This document shows positions 16,806 to 23,624 of a stretch of DNA of 32,557 bases, in pieces (the first letter of the stretch is position 1; each line of letters starts with the position of its first letter). The DNA lies in NCBI GenBank assembly GCA_030066045.1, contig JASJCJ010000085.1, positions 1 to 32,557 on the forward strand, in the 5' to 3' direction. The position numbers and the translations under genes were made by a program. A model generated the notes under the pieces. It saw nothing but the letters and a program-made list of their open reading frames with translations, had not been told where the DNA came from and did not search any database. This stretch comes from Calothrix sp. MO_167.B12. Lineage in GTDB: Bacteria > Cyanobacteriota > Cyanobacteriia > Cyanobacteriales > Nostocaceae.

Positions 16806-17090
16806 TTTTATCCCCAAAATTGGTTAAAGTATGGTGTCATTCCAAATGATTTGAGTAAAGCTTTGAAAACATCTAAGGGGATTGTTAAATGGGATAATCC
16901 ATCTGAGATTAAAATGAAGGTAACAACACAATTACGTAAAGTGTTAGCAAATTTCGCAGATGTCAATTCAGATGTGTTGCAACGAAATATTGCAAATTTA
17001 GACAAAGCTTTTACTAACTTTTGGAAACATGGAAGAGGGTTCCCAGAATACAAAAAGGTATTACGGGCATTTGAGTATAAACCCAAATAA
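16806..17090 (+). pseudogene. N-terminal scrap of a tnpB-like gene
   Basis: One frame reads FYPQNWLKYGVIPNDLSKAL, then LRKVLANFADVNSDVLQRN, NLDKAFTNFWKHGRGFPEYK and a TAA at 17088. The central part (VLQ..I.NLDKAF.NF......G.P.YK) matches the helical N-terminal region of TnpB/OrfB transposases. Everything C-terminal, including all RuvC motifs, is missing, and the 5' end has no clear start. A GGGGAT-TTT-ATCCCC hairpin (16801-16815) marks the left edge. It lies between the two HMA2-encoding genes, apparently a spent insertion into that cluster. Confidence 0.65.
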
Positions 17091-17116
17091 GTAAAACCTC
17101 GATTTCTGCATGGGGA

Positions 17117-17140
17117 AACTGATAACTGATAACTGATAAG
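17117..17140. repeat. Heptamer repeat (AACTGAT)n before the ATPase gene
   Basis: Three copies of AACTGAT plus a partial, ending in AAGGGGTG, which is also the best ribosome site for the ATPase start at 17153. It is the reverse complement of the CAGTTAT arrays at 195-221 and 22511-22536. Confidence 0.85.
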
Positions 17141-17152
17141 GGGTGTATTTAT

Positions 17153-19369
17153 GTGAGTAATGCTACATCCATAATGGACAAACAAAAGATTGAGTTTTAT
17201 CGTTCTCTACCTTGTTTGGTTCACCATATTCCAGGTAGGGTTAGATTTCGCGTTCAGCGTTTGAAAGATGAATCTGCCTATGCAGCTAATCTCCAACATT
17301 TTTTACTTGCTCAACCTGGAATCAACGGCGTGAGGGTAAATCGAGTTGCGGGTTCCATCGCCATCGATTATCACTACCCAGAATATTCCCTATCTGAAGT
17401 TGTATCTAATTTAACAAATATAATCAAGCAAGCAGCTACAACTAAATCAATCCCCGGCAAACAAAGGGAGAATCCGACCCTAGAAACCGGAAATTGGTGG
17501 AGTTTAAGATTACCTATCTTCACCACTATAGTTAGTTGGTTGAGTCATGTGAGTGGATTGCTTTGGTTGCGCCCTATTGCCTTGGGGAGTTTAGCGGCTG
17601 TCACCTTACCCATAGTCAAAAGAGCCAGTCAAAGTCTGTGGAGCGATCGCAAAATTAATATTGATTGCTTAGATTTACTGGCGGTGGGTTTGAGTTATGG
17701 GCAAGGAAAATTAGTTACCCCTGCCTTGGTAATTACCCTACACGAACTAGGGGATTTAATACGCGATCGCACGGCTCGTTCTACGGAAACCCAAACGGCG
17801 GATCTCCTCGATGCCATCGGACATTTTGCTTGGGTAGTCAGAGAAGGAAAACCGATCCAAATTAAAAGCGATGAGGTACAACCAGGGTCAACCGTAATTG
17901 TCTATCCTGGGGAACAAATTCCTGTAGATGGAGAAGTGCTCAAAGGTGAAGCTACGGTTGACCAACAGCAGCTGACGGGGGAATCAATGCCCATTGTTGC
18001 CACAGTGGGAACGGTGGTTTATGCTTCCACTCTGGTTCGTTCTGGACAAATTTACATTCGTGCGGACAGGGTAGGAAAACATACCCGTGCTGCTGCTAGT
18101 CTGGAACTGTTGCAAAATGCACCAGTACATGATACACGCATGGCAAATTATGCGGCACAGTTGGCAGATAAGTTAATTTTACCTTCCTTGGGTTTAGCTA
18201 GTATTGTTTTAGCCATTACCAAAGAAACTGCTAGGGCTGCTTCCATCCTCACTTTGGATTTTGTCACAGGTATCCGCGTTTCCATGCCCACAGCATTTTT
18301 AGGGGCATTAAATCACAACACCCGCCACGGTATTTTAGTCCGCAGTGGGCGAACTATCGAACAATTAGCGGAAGTAGACACAATTGTCTTTGATAAAACG
18401 GGAACCTTAACCCAAGGACAATTAACTGTAGTCGGGATTGAAACCATACCGGGCAGAATGTCAACCGAACAAGTGTTAAGTTTTGCTGCTGCTACCGAAG
18501 CAAGGATCGCCCATCCTGTAGCAGAGGCAATTAGCAATTATGCTCAAAGCCAGAATCTAGATATTCCCCGTCGCCAAGAATGGAACTATGAAGTGGGTTT
18601 GGGCATTCGCGCCACCGTGGAGTCACAAGAAGTTTTAGTGGGTAGCGATCGCTTTTTAACTCAAGAGGGAATCAGTTTAGAATGCTTAGAACATAGAGCT
18701 TTTCCATTACGTCATAGCTGCAATTTAGAGCAAAAATCCGTCTCTGACCAGTGGTTATCCTTAATCTATGTCGCTTGTGGTGGAGAATTACAAGGTGTGA
18801 TTCAATATGCCGATCCTCTGCGTCTGGAAAGCCGTGATTTAATTCAATCTCTCCAAGCTTCTGGTAGGGAGATTCATTTATTAACAGGAGATAACCAGCA
18901 CAGAGCTAAAATAGTGGCAGAGGAATTAAATATTCCCCTCCATCAAGTTCATGCCCAAGCTTTCCCTGAACAAAAAGCAGCCATAGTACGGGAATTGAAA
19001 TTAGCTGGTAAAACAGTTGCCTTTGTTGGTGATGGCTTGAATGATTCGGTTGCCTTAGCCTATGCAGATGTTTCAGTATCCTTTGCCAATGGCTCGGATA
19101 TTGCCAGGGAAATAGCTGACGTGGTGCTAATGAACAACGATCTAACTAGCTTGATGGAAGCTCTGAATATTTCCCAGGAAACCAAGAAATTAATTGAGCA
19201 AAATACCCTACTGGTGGTTGCTCCTAATTTGATGGCTTTGGGTTTAGCATCTACAGTGGGATTAAATCCCCTCATTGCCACAGTAGTTCATAACGGTTCA
19301 GCCATTGCTGCTGGACTGAATAGTCTGCGTCCTTTAGTCAAACATCAGCTGGAGGAACAAAATTATTAG
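17153..19369 (+). CDS. P-type ATPase with HMA2 domain and no CPx motif
   Basis: A 738-residue P1B-like cation pump. Residues 20-75 are an HMA2 domain (HHIPGRVRFRVQRL, then INGVRVNRVAGSIAIDY). Hydrophobic segments lie at about 115-155, 170-200, 337-375 and 686-715. The core motifs are intact: TGES (275-278), the phosphorylation site DKTGTLT (Asp414), HP (454-455), TGDN (578-581) and GDGLND (626-631). In heavy-metal pumps the transmembrane motif is CPC, CPH or SPC followed by ALGLATP. Here the aligned stretch DFVTGIRVSMPTA (369-381) has FVT in that place, so the transported ion is not predictable. ATG 17151 runs straight into TGA; the start is GTG 17153 with AAGGGGTG upstream, or ATG 17174. Confidence 0.9.
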   Translation: MSNATSIMDKQKIEFYRSLPCLVHHIPGRVRFRVQRLKDESAYAANLQHFLLAQPGINGVRVNRVAGSIAIDYHYPEYSLSEVVSNLTNIIKQAATTKSIPGKQRENPTLETGNWWSLRLPIFTTIVSWLSHVSGLLWLRPIALGSLAAVTLPIVKRASQSLWSDRKINIDCLDLLAVGLSYGQGKLVTPALVITLHELGDLIRDRTARSTETQTADLLDAIGHFAWVVREGKPIQIKSDEVQPGSTVIVYPGEQIPVDGEVLKGEATVDQQQLTGESMPIVATVGTVVYASTLVRSGQIYIRADRVGKHTRAAASLELLQNAPVHDTRMANYAAQLADKLILPSLGLASIVLAITKETARAASILTLDFVTGIRVSMPTAFLGALNHNTRHGILVRSGRTIEQLAEVDTIVFDKTGTLTQGQLTVVGIETIPGRMSTEQVLSFAAATEARIAHPVAEAISNYAQSQNLDIPRRQEWNYEVGLGIRATVESQEVLVGSDRFLTQEGISLECLEHRAFPLRHSCNLEQKSVSDQWLSLIYVACGGELQGVIQYADPLRLESRDLIQSLQASGREIHLLTGDNQHRAKIVAEELNIPLHQVHAQAFPEQKAAIVRELKLAGKTVAFVGDGLNDSVALAYADVSVSFANGSDIAREIADVVLMNNDLTSLMEALNISQETKKLIEQNTLLVVAPNLMALGLASTVGLNPLIATVVHNGSAIAAGLNSLRPLVKHQLEEQNY

Positions 19370-19429
19370 AATTTTCTGCAACTATGAGTATAAATCAAAA
19401 ATCAATCCATTTCAGGAGACACTCATAAT

Positions 19430-19765
19430 ATGCCACAAATGCAACCAGTAAGAGATTCCATCCTCAACCAAGTTAAAAATGCTTACAGAAATAACCCTGT
19501 TCAAACTGTAGCAGTGGGAATAGGAGTAGTAATTTTAGCTCCCGCAGTATTACCTTTAGTTAAACCCTTAGCCAAGGCAGCGATCAAAAGTGGTTTCACC
19601 TTATATGAAAAGACCAAAGGAGCGATCGCTGAAACAGGTGAAGTCATCGGTGATATTGTTGCTGAAGCAAAAGCCGAGGCTTTAGCCTCAGAAGCGAACC
19701 AGGCAAGTGTAGCAGCAGGTTTAATGACTGCATCTAATACTATGGGAGAGATTCAAGATAACTAG
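19430..19765 (+). CDS. Small membrane protein, DUF5132-like
   Basis: A 111-residue protein beginning MPQMQPVRDSILNQVKNAYR. One hydrophobic Gly/Ala/Val segment lies at about 25-50 (TVAVGIGVVILAPAVLPLVK). A charged Ala-rich helix follows (KAAIKSGFTLYEKTKGAIAE, then GDIVAEAKAEALASEA). The pattern matches small proteins annotated DUF5132 (from memory). AGGAG at 19413-19417 serves the ATG at 19430. It lies 60 bases after the P-type ATPase on the same strand and is probably co-transcribed. The TAG stop is followed at once by a heptamer array. Confidence 0.75.
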   Translation: MPQMQPVRDSILNQVKNAYRNNPVQTVAVGIGVVILAPAVLPLVKPLAKAAIKSGFTLYEKTKGAIAETGEVIGDIVAEAKAEALASEANQASVAAGLMTASNTMGEIQDN

Positions 19766-19831
19766 TGAAGGAGTGAAGGAGTGAAGGAGGGAAGGAGGGA
19801 AAGAGGGAAAGAGGGAAAGAGGGAAGGAGTT
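19764..19831. repeat. Heptamer array (AGTGAAGG / GGGAAAGA)
   Basis: About nine degenerate 7-base units (GAGTGAAG drifting to GAGGGAAA) start on the stop codon of the DUF5132-like gene. A GGGCGCA-TTGCG-TGCGCCC hairpin (19837-19855) follows, placed between convergent genes where it may end both transcripts. Confidence 0.85.
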
Positions 19832-19913
19832 TGTAGGGGCGCATTGCGTGCGCCCTTGAGGAGTTAGAAACTAAGCATTTTCATCCTTGGTTGTGGGATT
19901 TGACCGTGGGGGA

Positions 19914-20234
19914 CTAGCTTGAAGATGGCTGTTTTGACTTTTGAATTCTGCAAAGCGGTTGACTAGCACTCGCTGCTTGTTGCCACATCTGAGTAAGCTC
20001 GTTTGTCCTAGGTTTCACTGGGAATACCATACTTTCTGGGTTGAGAAATAAACTATTCTTAATCATTGCCTTGAGAAAAGGTCTGCCTAATTTTGTTACT
20101 GCCGGCACAAGAAGAGAACTAACTGCGATCGCGCTTAATCCTGCTAAGGCAACAGGATTGTTTCCATGACCATCTTCGATGATTTCTTTCAGGTGAAATG
20201 AAAGTACGGACTTATCCCAATGAATCAATGACAT
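19914..20234 (-). CDS. Small membrane protein resembling its DUF5132-like neighbour
   Basis: A 106-residue protein starting MSLIHWDKSVLSFHLKEIIE. Residues about 24-60 read GNNPVALAGLSAIAVSSLL then VPAVTKLGRPFLKAMIKNSL. This parallels the neighbour's NPVQTVAVGIGVVILAPAVL and PLVKPLAKAAIKSG: the same N-P-V start, one hydrophobic segment, and a K-A-x-I-K-x-S end. The C-terminal 40 residues are polar, rich in Gln and Ser, and unlike the neighbour. It converges on the cluster from the opposite strand. ATG 20234 is preceded by AAGGAAG. The function is unknown. Confidence 0.7.
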   Translation of the reverse strand: MSLIHWDKSVLSFHLKEIIEDGHGNNPVALAGLSAIAVSSLLVPAVTKLGRPFLKAMIKNSLFLNPESMVFPVKPRTNELTQMWQQAASASQPLCRIQKSKQPSSS

Positions 20235-20609
20235 AGTTTTCTTCCTTAAGAGCGATCGAGATTAATACTTAGAGCAGCGTTTAAATGACGTGAGGGTTAA
20301 GCTATTTTTGTCCATTAAGAAAAAATTAACCGTAAATTTCCTAACTATTTGGGAAATATTAGCTTTAGCTTATTAGGATAAATTTTCATAAATGCCCAGA
20401 ATTATCTTGGTGGCGATCGCTAGCCAATCCTAATTTTCTCCTAACCAGGCTGATTTTGGAGCTGGGTGAGCAAAAATAAATTAGTTTGATTACGTTATGA
20501 ACTTTAAGATTAATGATAATATATCTCAACTATTTTTAGTCGGAATGAAAAAGCTTGAAGAAATTGAGCTAGGTTCCGCAAGTTTAGTAGGGCACGTTAA
20601 CTGAGTGTA
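20235..20609. other. 375-base gap without a gene
   Basis: AT-rich sequence upstream of the small membrane-protein gene at 20234. It contains one full GCGATCGC octamer (about 20414-20421) and a GCGATCGAG near-copy. I see no gene, RNA or strong repeat in it. Confidence 0.5.
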
Positions 20610-20751
20610 ATACCATTTTGAAAAAATAATGCAACAGATGGGTAGGGAACATCAGCAAGATAATTGTATACACATTGTATACACCAAAATATTGTGGATG
20701 TTGTGCCCTTACGAAGAATATATGTGTCGCAAACATTATTTTAATTGGTAT
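20610..20751. mobile_element. MITE-like element with imperfect terminal inverted repeats
   Basis: The left end begins ATACCATTTTGAAAAAATAATG (20610-20631), and the right end reads CATTATTTTAATTGGTAT (20734-20751); these are imperfect reverse complements. Inner GGGCAC/GTGCCC and GTATACA repeats add to the palindromic look. No coding frame lies inside. A sequence close to the left end, ATACCAATCTGAAAAATTAT, recurs alone at 29691-29710, just upstream of the recombinase gene. Confidence 0.55.
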
Positions 20752-20780
20752 AACGCATCATTTGCATAATGTATTTCACT

Positions 20781-21350
20781 TTAAGCATTTATTACATCTT
20801 CGTAAATATCTGCCATTGTCAAGTTTAGGTCAATAGAATCTAAGCATAATTCATCATCTTTACCCAAAATAGTCAGTGACCAGTTTCCTTGAGCATCTTG
20901 ACGATAAACTTCGACTTTTATTTCCTCTTGAGAGACTAACACATATTCTTGTAAACTTTCTAAAGTACGGTAATTAACAAGTTTTTCTCGTCTATCTGTT
21001 GTTTCTGTGCTGGGTGATAGCACCTCTATAATTAAACAAGGATAATTTAAGAAAAAGCGTTCTTTGTCTTGAGAGTCGCAGCTGACGATGACATCAGGAT
21101 AGTAAAAAATGCTTTTATTTTGATTGACAAGTTCTATCCTCACTTTCATATCAGCCATGAAGACGCTACAGGAACCACCCCGTAAATGAAAACGTAGTCT
21201 GCTGGCAATATTTAGGCTAATTGTATTGTGTTCCTTACTACCACCGGACATAGCGAATACTTGTCCACCAAGGTATTCGTGGTGAATTTCGCTGGTTTGT
21301 TCTAGTTGGAGGTATTCTTCAACGGTGAAGAAGTTTATAGGGGATTGCAT
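20781..21350 (-). CDS. Uma2-family (DUF820) endonuclease-like protein
   Basis: A 189-residue protein of the large cyanobacterial Uma2/DUF820 family, which has a restriction-endonuclease-like fold. Visible hallmarks are FTVEEYLQLEQTSEIHHEYL, GGQVFAMSGGSKEHNTISLN, YYPDVIVSC with the catalytic-type Asp, and CLIIEVLSPSTETTDRREK with the E-x-x-S pattern, then YRTLESLQEYVLVSQ. Members occur in tens of copies per genome. Their role is unsettled, and no dedicated partner lies beside this one. ATG 21350 reads MQSPINFFTVEEY. It sits next to the MITE-like element. Confidence 0.92.
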   Translation of the reverse strand: MQSPINFFTVEEYLQLEQTSEIHHEYLGGQVFAMSGGSKEHNTISLNIASRLRFHLRGGSCSVFMADMKVRIELVNQNKSIFYYPDVIVSCDSQDKERFFLNYPCLIIEVLSPSTETTDRREKLVNYRTLESLQEYVLVSQEEIKVEVYRQDAQGNWSLTILGKDDELCLDSIDLNLTMADIYEDVINA

Positions 21351-21552
21351 GGTTTTCCCTCAACATTTCTTAATACTGTAAGCGAGATTATTCTTTTCTT
21401 TATCTTAATGGAGTAATTTTGTCTCCCATTAAGTTTTGACCTTGGGAAGAATTGGTCAATATTGTTATTGATAAAGGAAAGCATCAAGGAGCAGCAGCTT
21501 TACCCCTACTAATATCGTGTCTAGTTAAAGACTTATCACTAAGATTGCATGG

Positions 21553-22107
21553 GTGCAGCAATTCCGCACCCCCATGATTGGAACAAGAGCGGTATATCTG
21601 CGTTGTATTAGTTTTGCTAATGACCAAAAAGGTTGGGTGGGAACACTTACAGATGCCTATCGTATGTTTCAGACCATTGATGGTGGCACGACTTGGACTT
21701 TCGTTTCTAATCTTCCAAATAATGCGCCCTTGGCAATTTGTGGGTTATATGTCGTGAATGAAATGGTAGTCTACGCTTCGGGGACTAACTTTCCCTATAA
21801 GCGTTTTCCCACTAGAGTATTAAAAACTACTGATGGGGGAGAGACTTGGACTGCGATTAATATGGAGGCTTATGCTTCTAACTTAATTGATATTTTCTTC
21901 TTTAATGAGCAGGAAGGATTTGTTGTTGGTGGTTTCTCACAGAAGGACGATCCTCTATATGACGATGTTGTCCCAGTTCAGAAGTCAGAAGTCAGAAGTC
22001 AGAAGTCAGAAGTCAGAAGTCAGAAGTCAGAAGTCAGAAGTCAGAAGTCAGAAGTCAGAAGTCAGAAGTCAGAGGGAAGAAGTCAGAAGTCAGAGGGAAG
22101 AAGGTAA
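21553..22107 (+). pseudogene. Truncated Ycf48/BNR-repeat-like gene with a heptamer-encoded tail
   Basis: The frame (GTG 21553 or ATG 21574) encodes beta-propeller repeats: CISFANDQKGWVGTLTDAYR, TIDGGTTWTFVS, VLKTTDGGETWTAINM, then DIFFFNEQEGFVVGG. The TxDGGxTW and FxNxxxGWxxG units are those of Ycf48-type photosystem II assembly factors and BNR proteins. Only about two and a half units remain. There is no signal peptide, and the frame is closed by TAA at 21526, so the 5' part appears lost. From about residue 141 the protein becomes a repeat of QKSEVRS encoded by a tandem heptamer. It could be expressed, but it is most likely a fragment. Confidence 0.7.
21976..22103. repeat. Heptamer array (AGAAGTC)n
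   Basis: About 17 copies of the 7-base unit, nearly perfect to about 22070 and then broken by GAGGGAAGA units. Seven is not a multiple of three, so three units (21 bases) give seven residues and the frame stays open as QKSEVRS repeats. Confidence 0.95.
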
Positions 22108-22124
22108 AAATTTGGTGGCCTACA

Positions 22125-22154
22125 ATTGGTGGTGGGTTTAAATCCCCCACCAAT
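22125..22154. terminator. Hairpin between the Ycf48-like fragment and DUF3082
   Basis: ATTGGTGG (22125-22132) pairs with CCACCAAT (22147-22154), with additional G-C pairs inside. It belongs to the same repeat type as 8775-8799. Lying between convergent genes, it may serve as a bidirectional terminator. Confidence 0.4.
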
Positions 22155-22186
22155 GATCCGCAATTTTAAGTGAATCTAGCGCAACA

Positions 22187-22507
22187 CTAGGTTTGATTTT
22201 TGGCGAATTTTTGGACTAATAATTGTAATCCTAGTGCTAGTAACCCCAGGCTGACTATGCCAAATATACCTGTTCCCATCATCATTACTCCTACAACCGC
22301 AGTCCGTACAAGGGAGGAGATATTGAGAACTAGGGGATTGTGAGAGTGAATTGGTTTATTCGCAAAATTTGTAGCGATCACAATTACTAATTTATACATT
22401 GCAAATGTCAATCCCCCTGACAAAATTGCTCCTGTGAAACAGCGAGAGGGGGTGGTTGAAGTTTGTGTTTGATTTTCTGTAGTTGGGGATTGGTTGGGTT
22501 CTTTCAT
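22187..22507 (-). CDS. DUF3082 membrane protein
   Basis: A 106-residue protein. A polar Thr/Gln/Pro-rich N-terminus (about 1-22) precedes two hydrophobic segments, at about 26-47 (GAILSGGLTFAMYKLVIVIA) and 66-97 (LVRTAVVGVMMMGTGIFGIV, then SLGLLALGLQLLVQ). It matches the cyanobacterial DUF3082 family, commonly found directly downstream of ispE as here. The function is unknown. A CAGTTAT heptamer array fills the 43 bases between ispE and its ATG at 22507, so its ribosome site must lie in or next to the array. Confidence 0.85.
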   Translation of the reverse strand: MKEPNQSPTTENQTQTSTTPSRCFTGAILSGGLTFAMYKLVIVIATNFANKPIHSHNPLVLNISSLVRTAVVGVMMMGTGIFGIVSLGLLALGLQLLVQKFAKNQT

Positions 22508-22510
22508 ATA

Positions 22511-22536
22511 TCAGTTATCAGTTATCAGTTATCAAT
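22511..22536. repeat. Heptamer repeat (CAGTTAT)n between ispE and DUF3082
   Basis: About three and a half copies. On the minus strand the array lies directly upstream of the DUF3082 start codon. It is the same unit as at 195-221 and, inverted, 17117-17140. Confidence 0.85.
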
Positions 22537-22550
22537 TTTCCCAAATACGA

Positions 22551-23501
22551 CTAAGTTGATGAAGCTACGTGAATGCCGTGGGTAATTAATTGGGTTACGA
22601 ATAATTCTAAGTCTTGGTCGGGTATTGTTTCCCTGACATGGGATTTTACTTCTTCTGCTTGTTGTTTGGATTCGCACAATGCAAATACACTGGGACCAGA
22701 ACCAGACATCATGGTTCCTAACACTCCAGATTTGGCAAAGGTTTCCCGTAATTGCAAAACTAGGGGATATTCTGGTAATACTACTTTTTCTAAATCATTA
22801 TGCAGCTGTTGGGCGATTTCTTTTGTATCTTTATGTAAAATGGCTTTAACCATATCTCCAGAGTGGACTGCTGCTGCCCGTGCTGCTAAACTTTCCCTAT
22901 CTTTAATATAGGTACTCCCGAATTGTTGGCGATAGGTTTTATATGCCCAAGGGGTGGATACTGCAAGGCTGCGATATTTTGCCAATACTATATATATGTT
23001 ATCTAAACTGGGCAGGGGAGCTAGCTGTTCTCCTCTACCTGTAGCTATGGCTGTTCCACCTGCAATGCAAAAGGGTATATCGGAACCCAATCTTGCACCT
23101 AACTCTTCCAGTTCTGACTGGGTTAATCCCAAATTCCATAGTAAATCTATACCTAACAAAACTGCGGCTGCATTGGTGGAACCACCTGCTAAACCTGCTG
23201 ATATGGGAATCCGTTTGTTGATGCTAATATTTAACCCCCCATGTTTCAGAAAGGCTGCTGGAAATTCGGCGGTCATTAATGCCGCAGCTTTGTAAGCCAG
23301 ATTACTTTGGTCTGTAGGTACTTGGGGATGGTCGCATCGCACGCGAATTCTGTCTATACTACTTGTTTGTATATCTATCTGGTCTGCAAGGTCAATGCTT
23401 TGCAGTATCATAGCTAACTCGTGATAACCATCGGAGCGATCGCCGATTATTTCTAAGTATAGGTTAATTTTTGCCGGGGCGATGAGGGTACAGTTGTGCA
23501 T
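22551..23501 (-). CDS. ispE: 4-diphosphocytidyl-2-C-methyl-D-erythritol kinase
   Basis: An ATP-dependent kinase of the MEP pathway, which supplies isoprenoids for carotenoids, phytol and quinones. This 316-residue GHMP kinase shows the substrate-side N-terminus LIAPAKINLYLEIIGDRSDG, the glycine-rich ATP loop PISAGLAGGSTNAAAVLLG (about residues 95-113), and motif 3 GTMMSGSGPSVFALCE near 275. The start ATG (23499-23501) lies only a few bases from a GGGGAGT heptamer array. Its mRNA leader therefore reads CCCCACTCC repeats and has no Shine-Dalgarno sequence. It lies downstream of rsmA on the same strand, a conserved cyanobacterial pairing. Confidence 0.96.
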   Translation of the reverse strand: MHNCTLIAPAKINLYLEIIGDRSDGYHELAMILQSIDLADQIDIQTSSIDRIRVRCDHPQVPTDQSNLAYKAAALMTAEFPAAFLKHGGLNISINKRIPISAGLAGGSTNAAAVLLGIDLLWNLGLTQSELEELGARLGSDIPFCIAGGTAIATGRGEQLAPLPSLDNIYIVLAKYRSLAVSTPWAYKTYRQQFGSTYIKDRESLAARAAAVHSGDMVKAILHKDTKEIAQQLHNDLEKVVLPEYPLVLQLRETFAKSGVLGTMMSGSGPSVFALCESKQQAEEVKSHVRETIPDQDLELFVTQLITHGIHVASST

Positions 23502-23504
23502 TTT

Positions 23505-23564
23505 GGAGTGGGGGAGTGGGGGAGTGGGGGAGTGGGGGAGTGAGGGAGTGGGGGAGTGGGGGAT
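23505..23564. repeat. Heptamer array (GGGGAGT)n at the ispE start
   Basis: About eight and a half near-perfect copies of the 7-base unit fill half of the 123-base space between rsmA and ispE. They stop three bases upstream of the ispE ATG on the minus strand. Confidence 0.95.
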
Positions 23565-23624
23565 AATATCTCTCCTTATCCTTACTTCTTCTGTTGTCCC
23601 TGGTTTCTATTTCTTATTCCCTAT

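Noticed and set aside
21430-21575. Possible coding remnant ending with LPLLISCLVKDLSLRLHG before the Ycf48-like fragment
   Set aside because: It is open for only about 45 codons after a TGA, has no convincing start or family motif, and could be chance.
21976-22103. CRISPR array
   Set aside because: The unit is seven bases with no spacers; it is a simple heptamer repeat. No cas genes are present.
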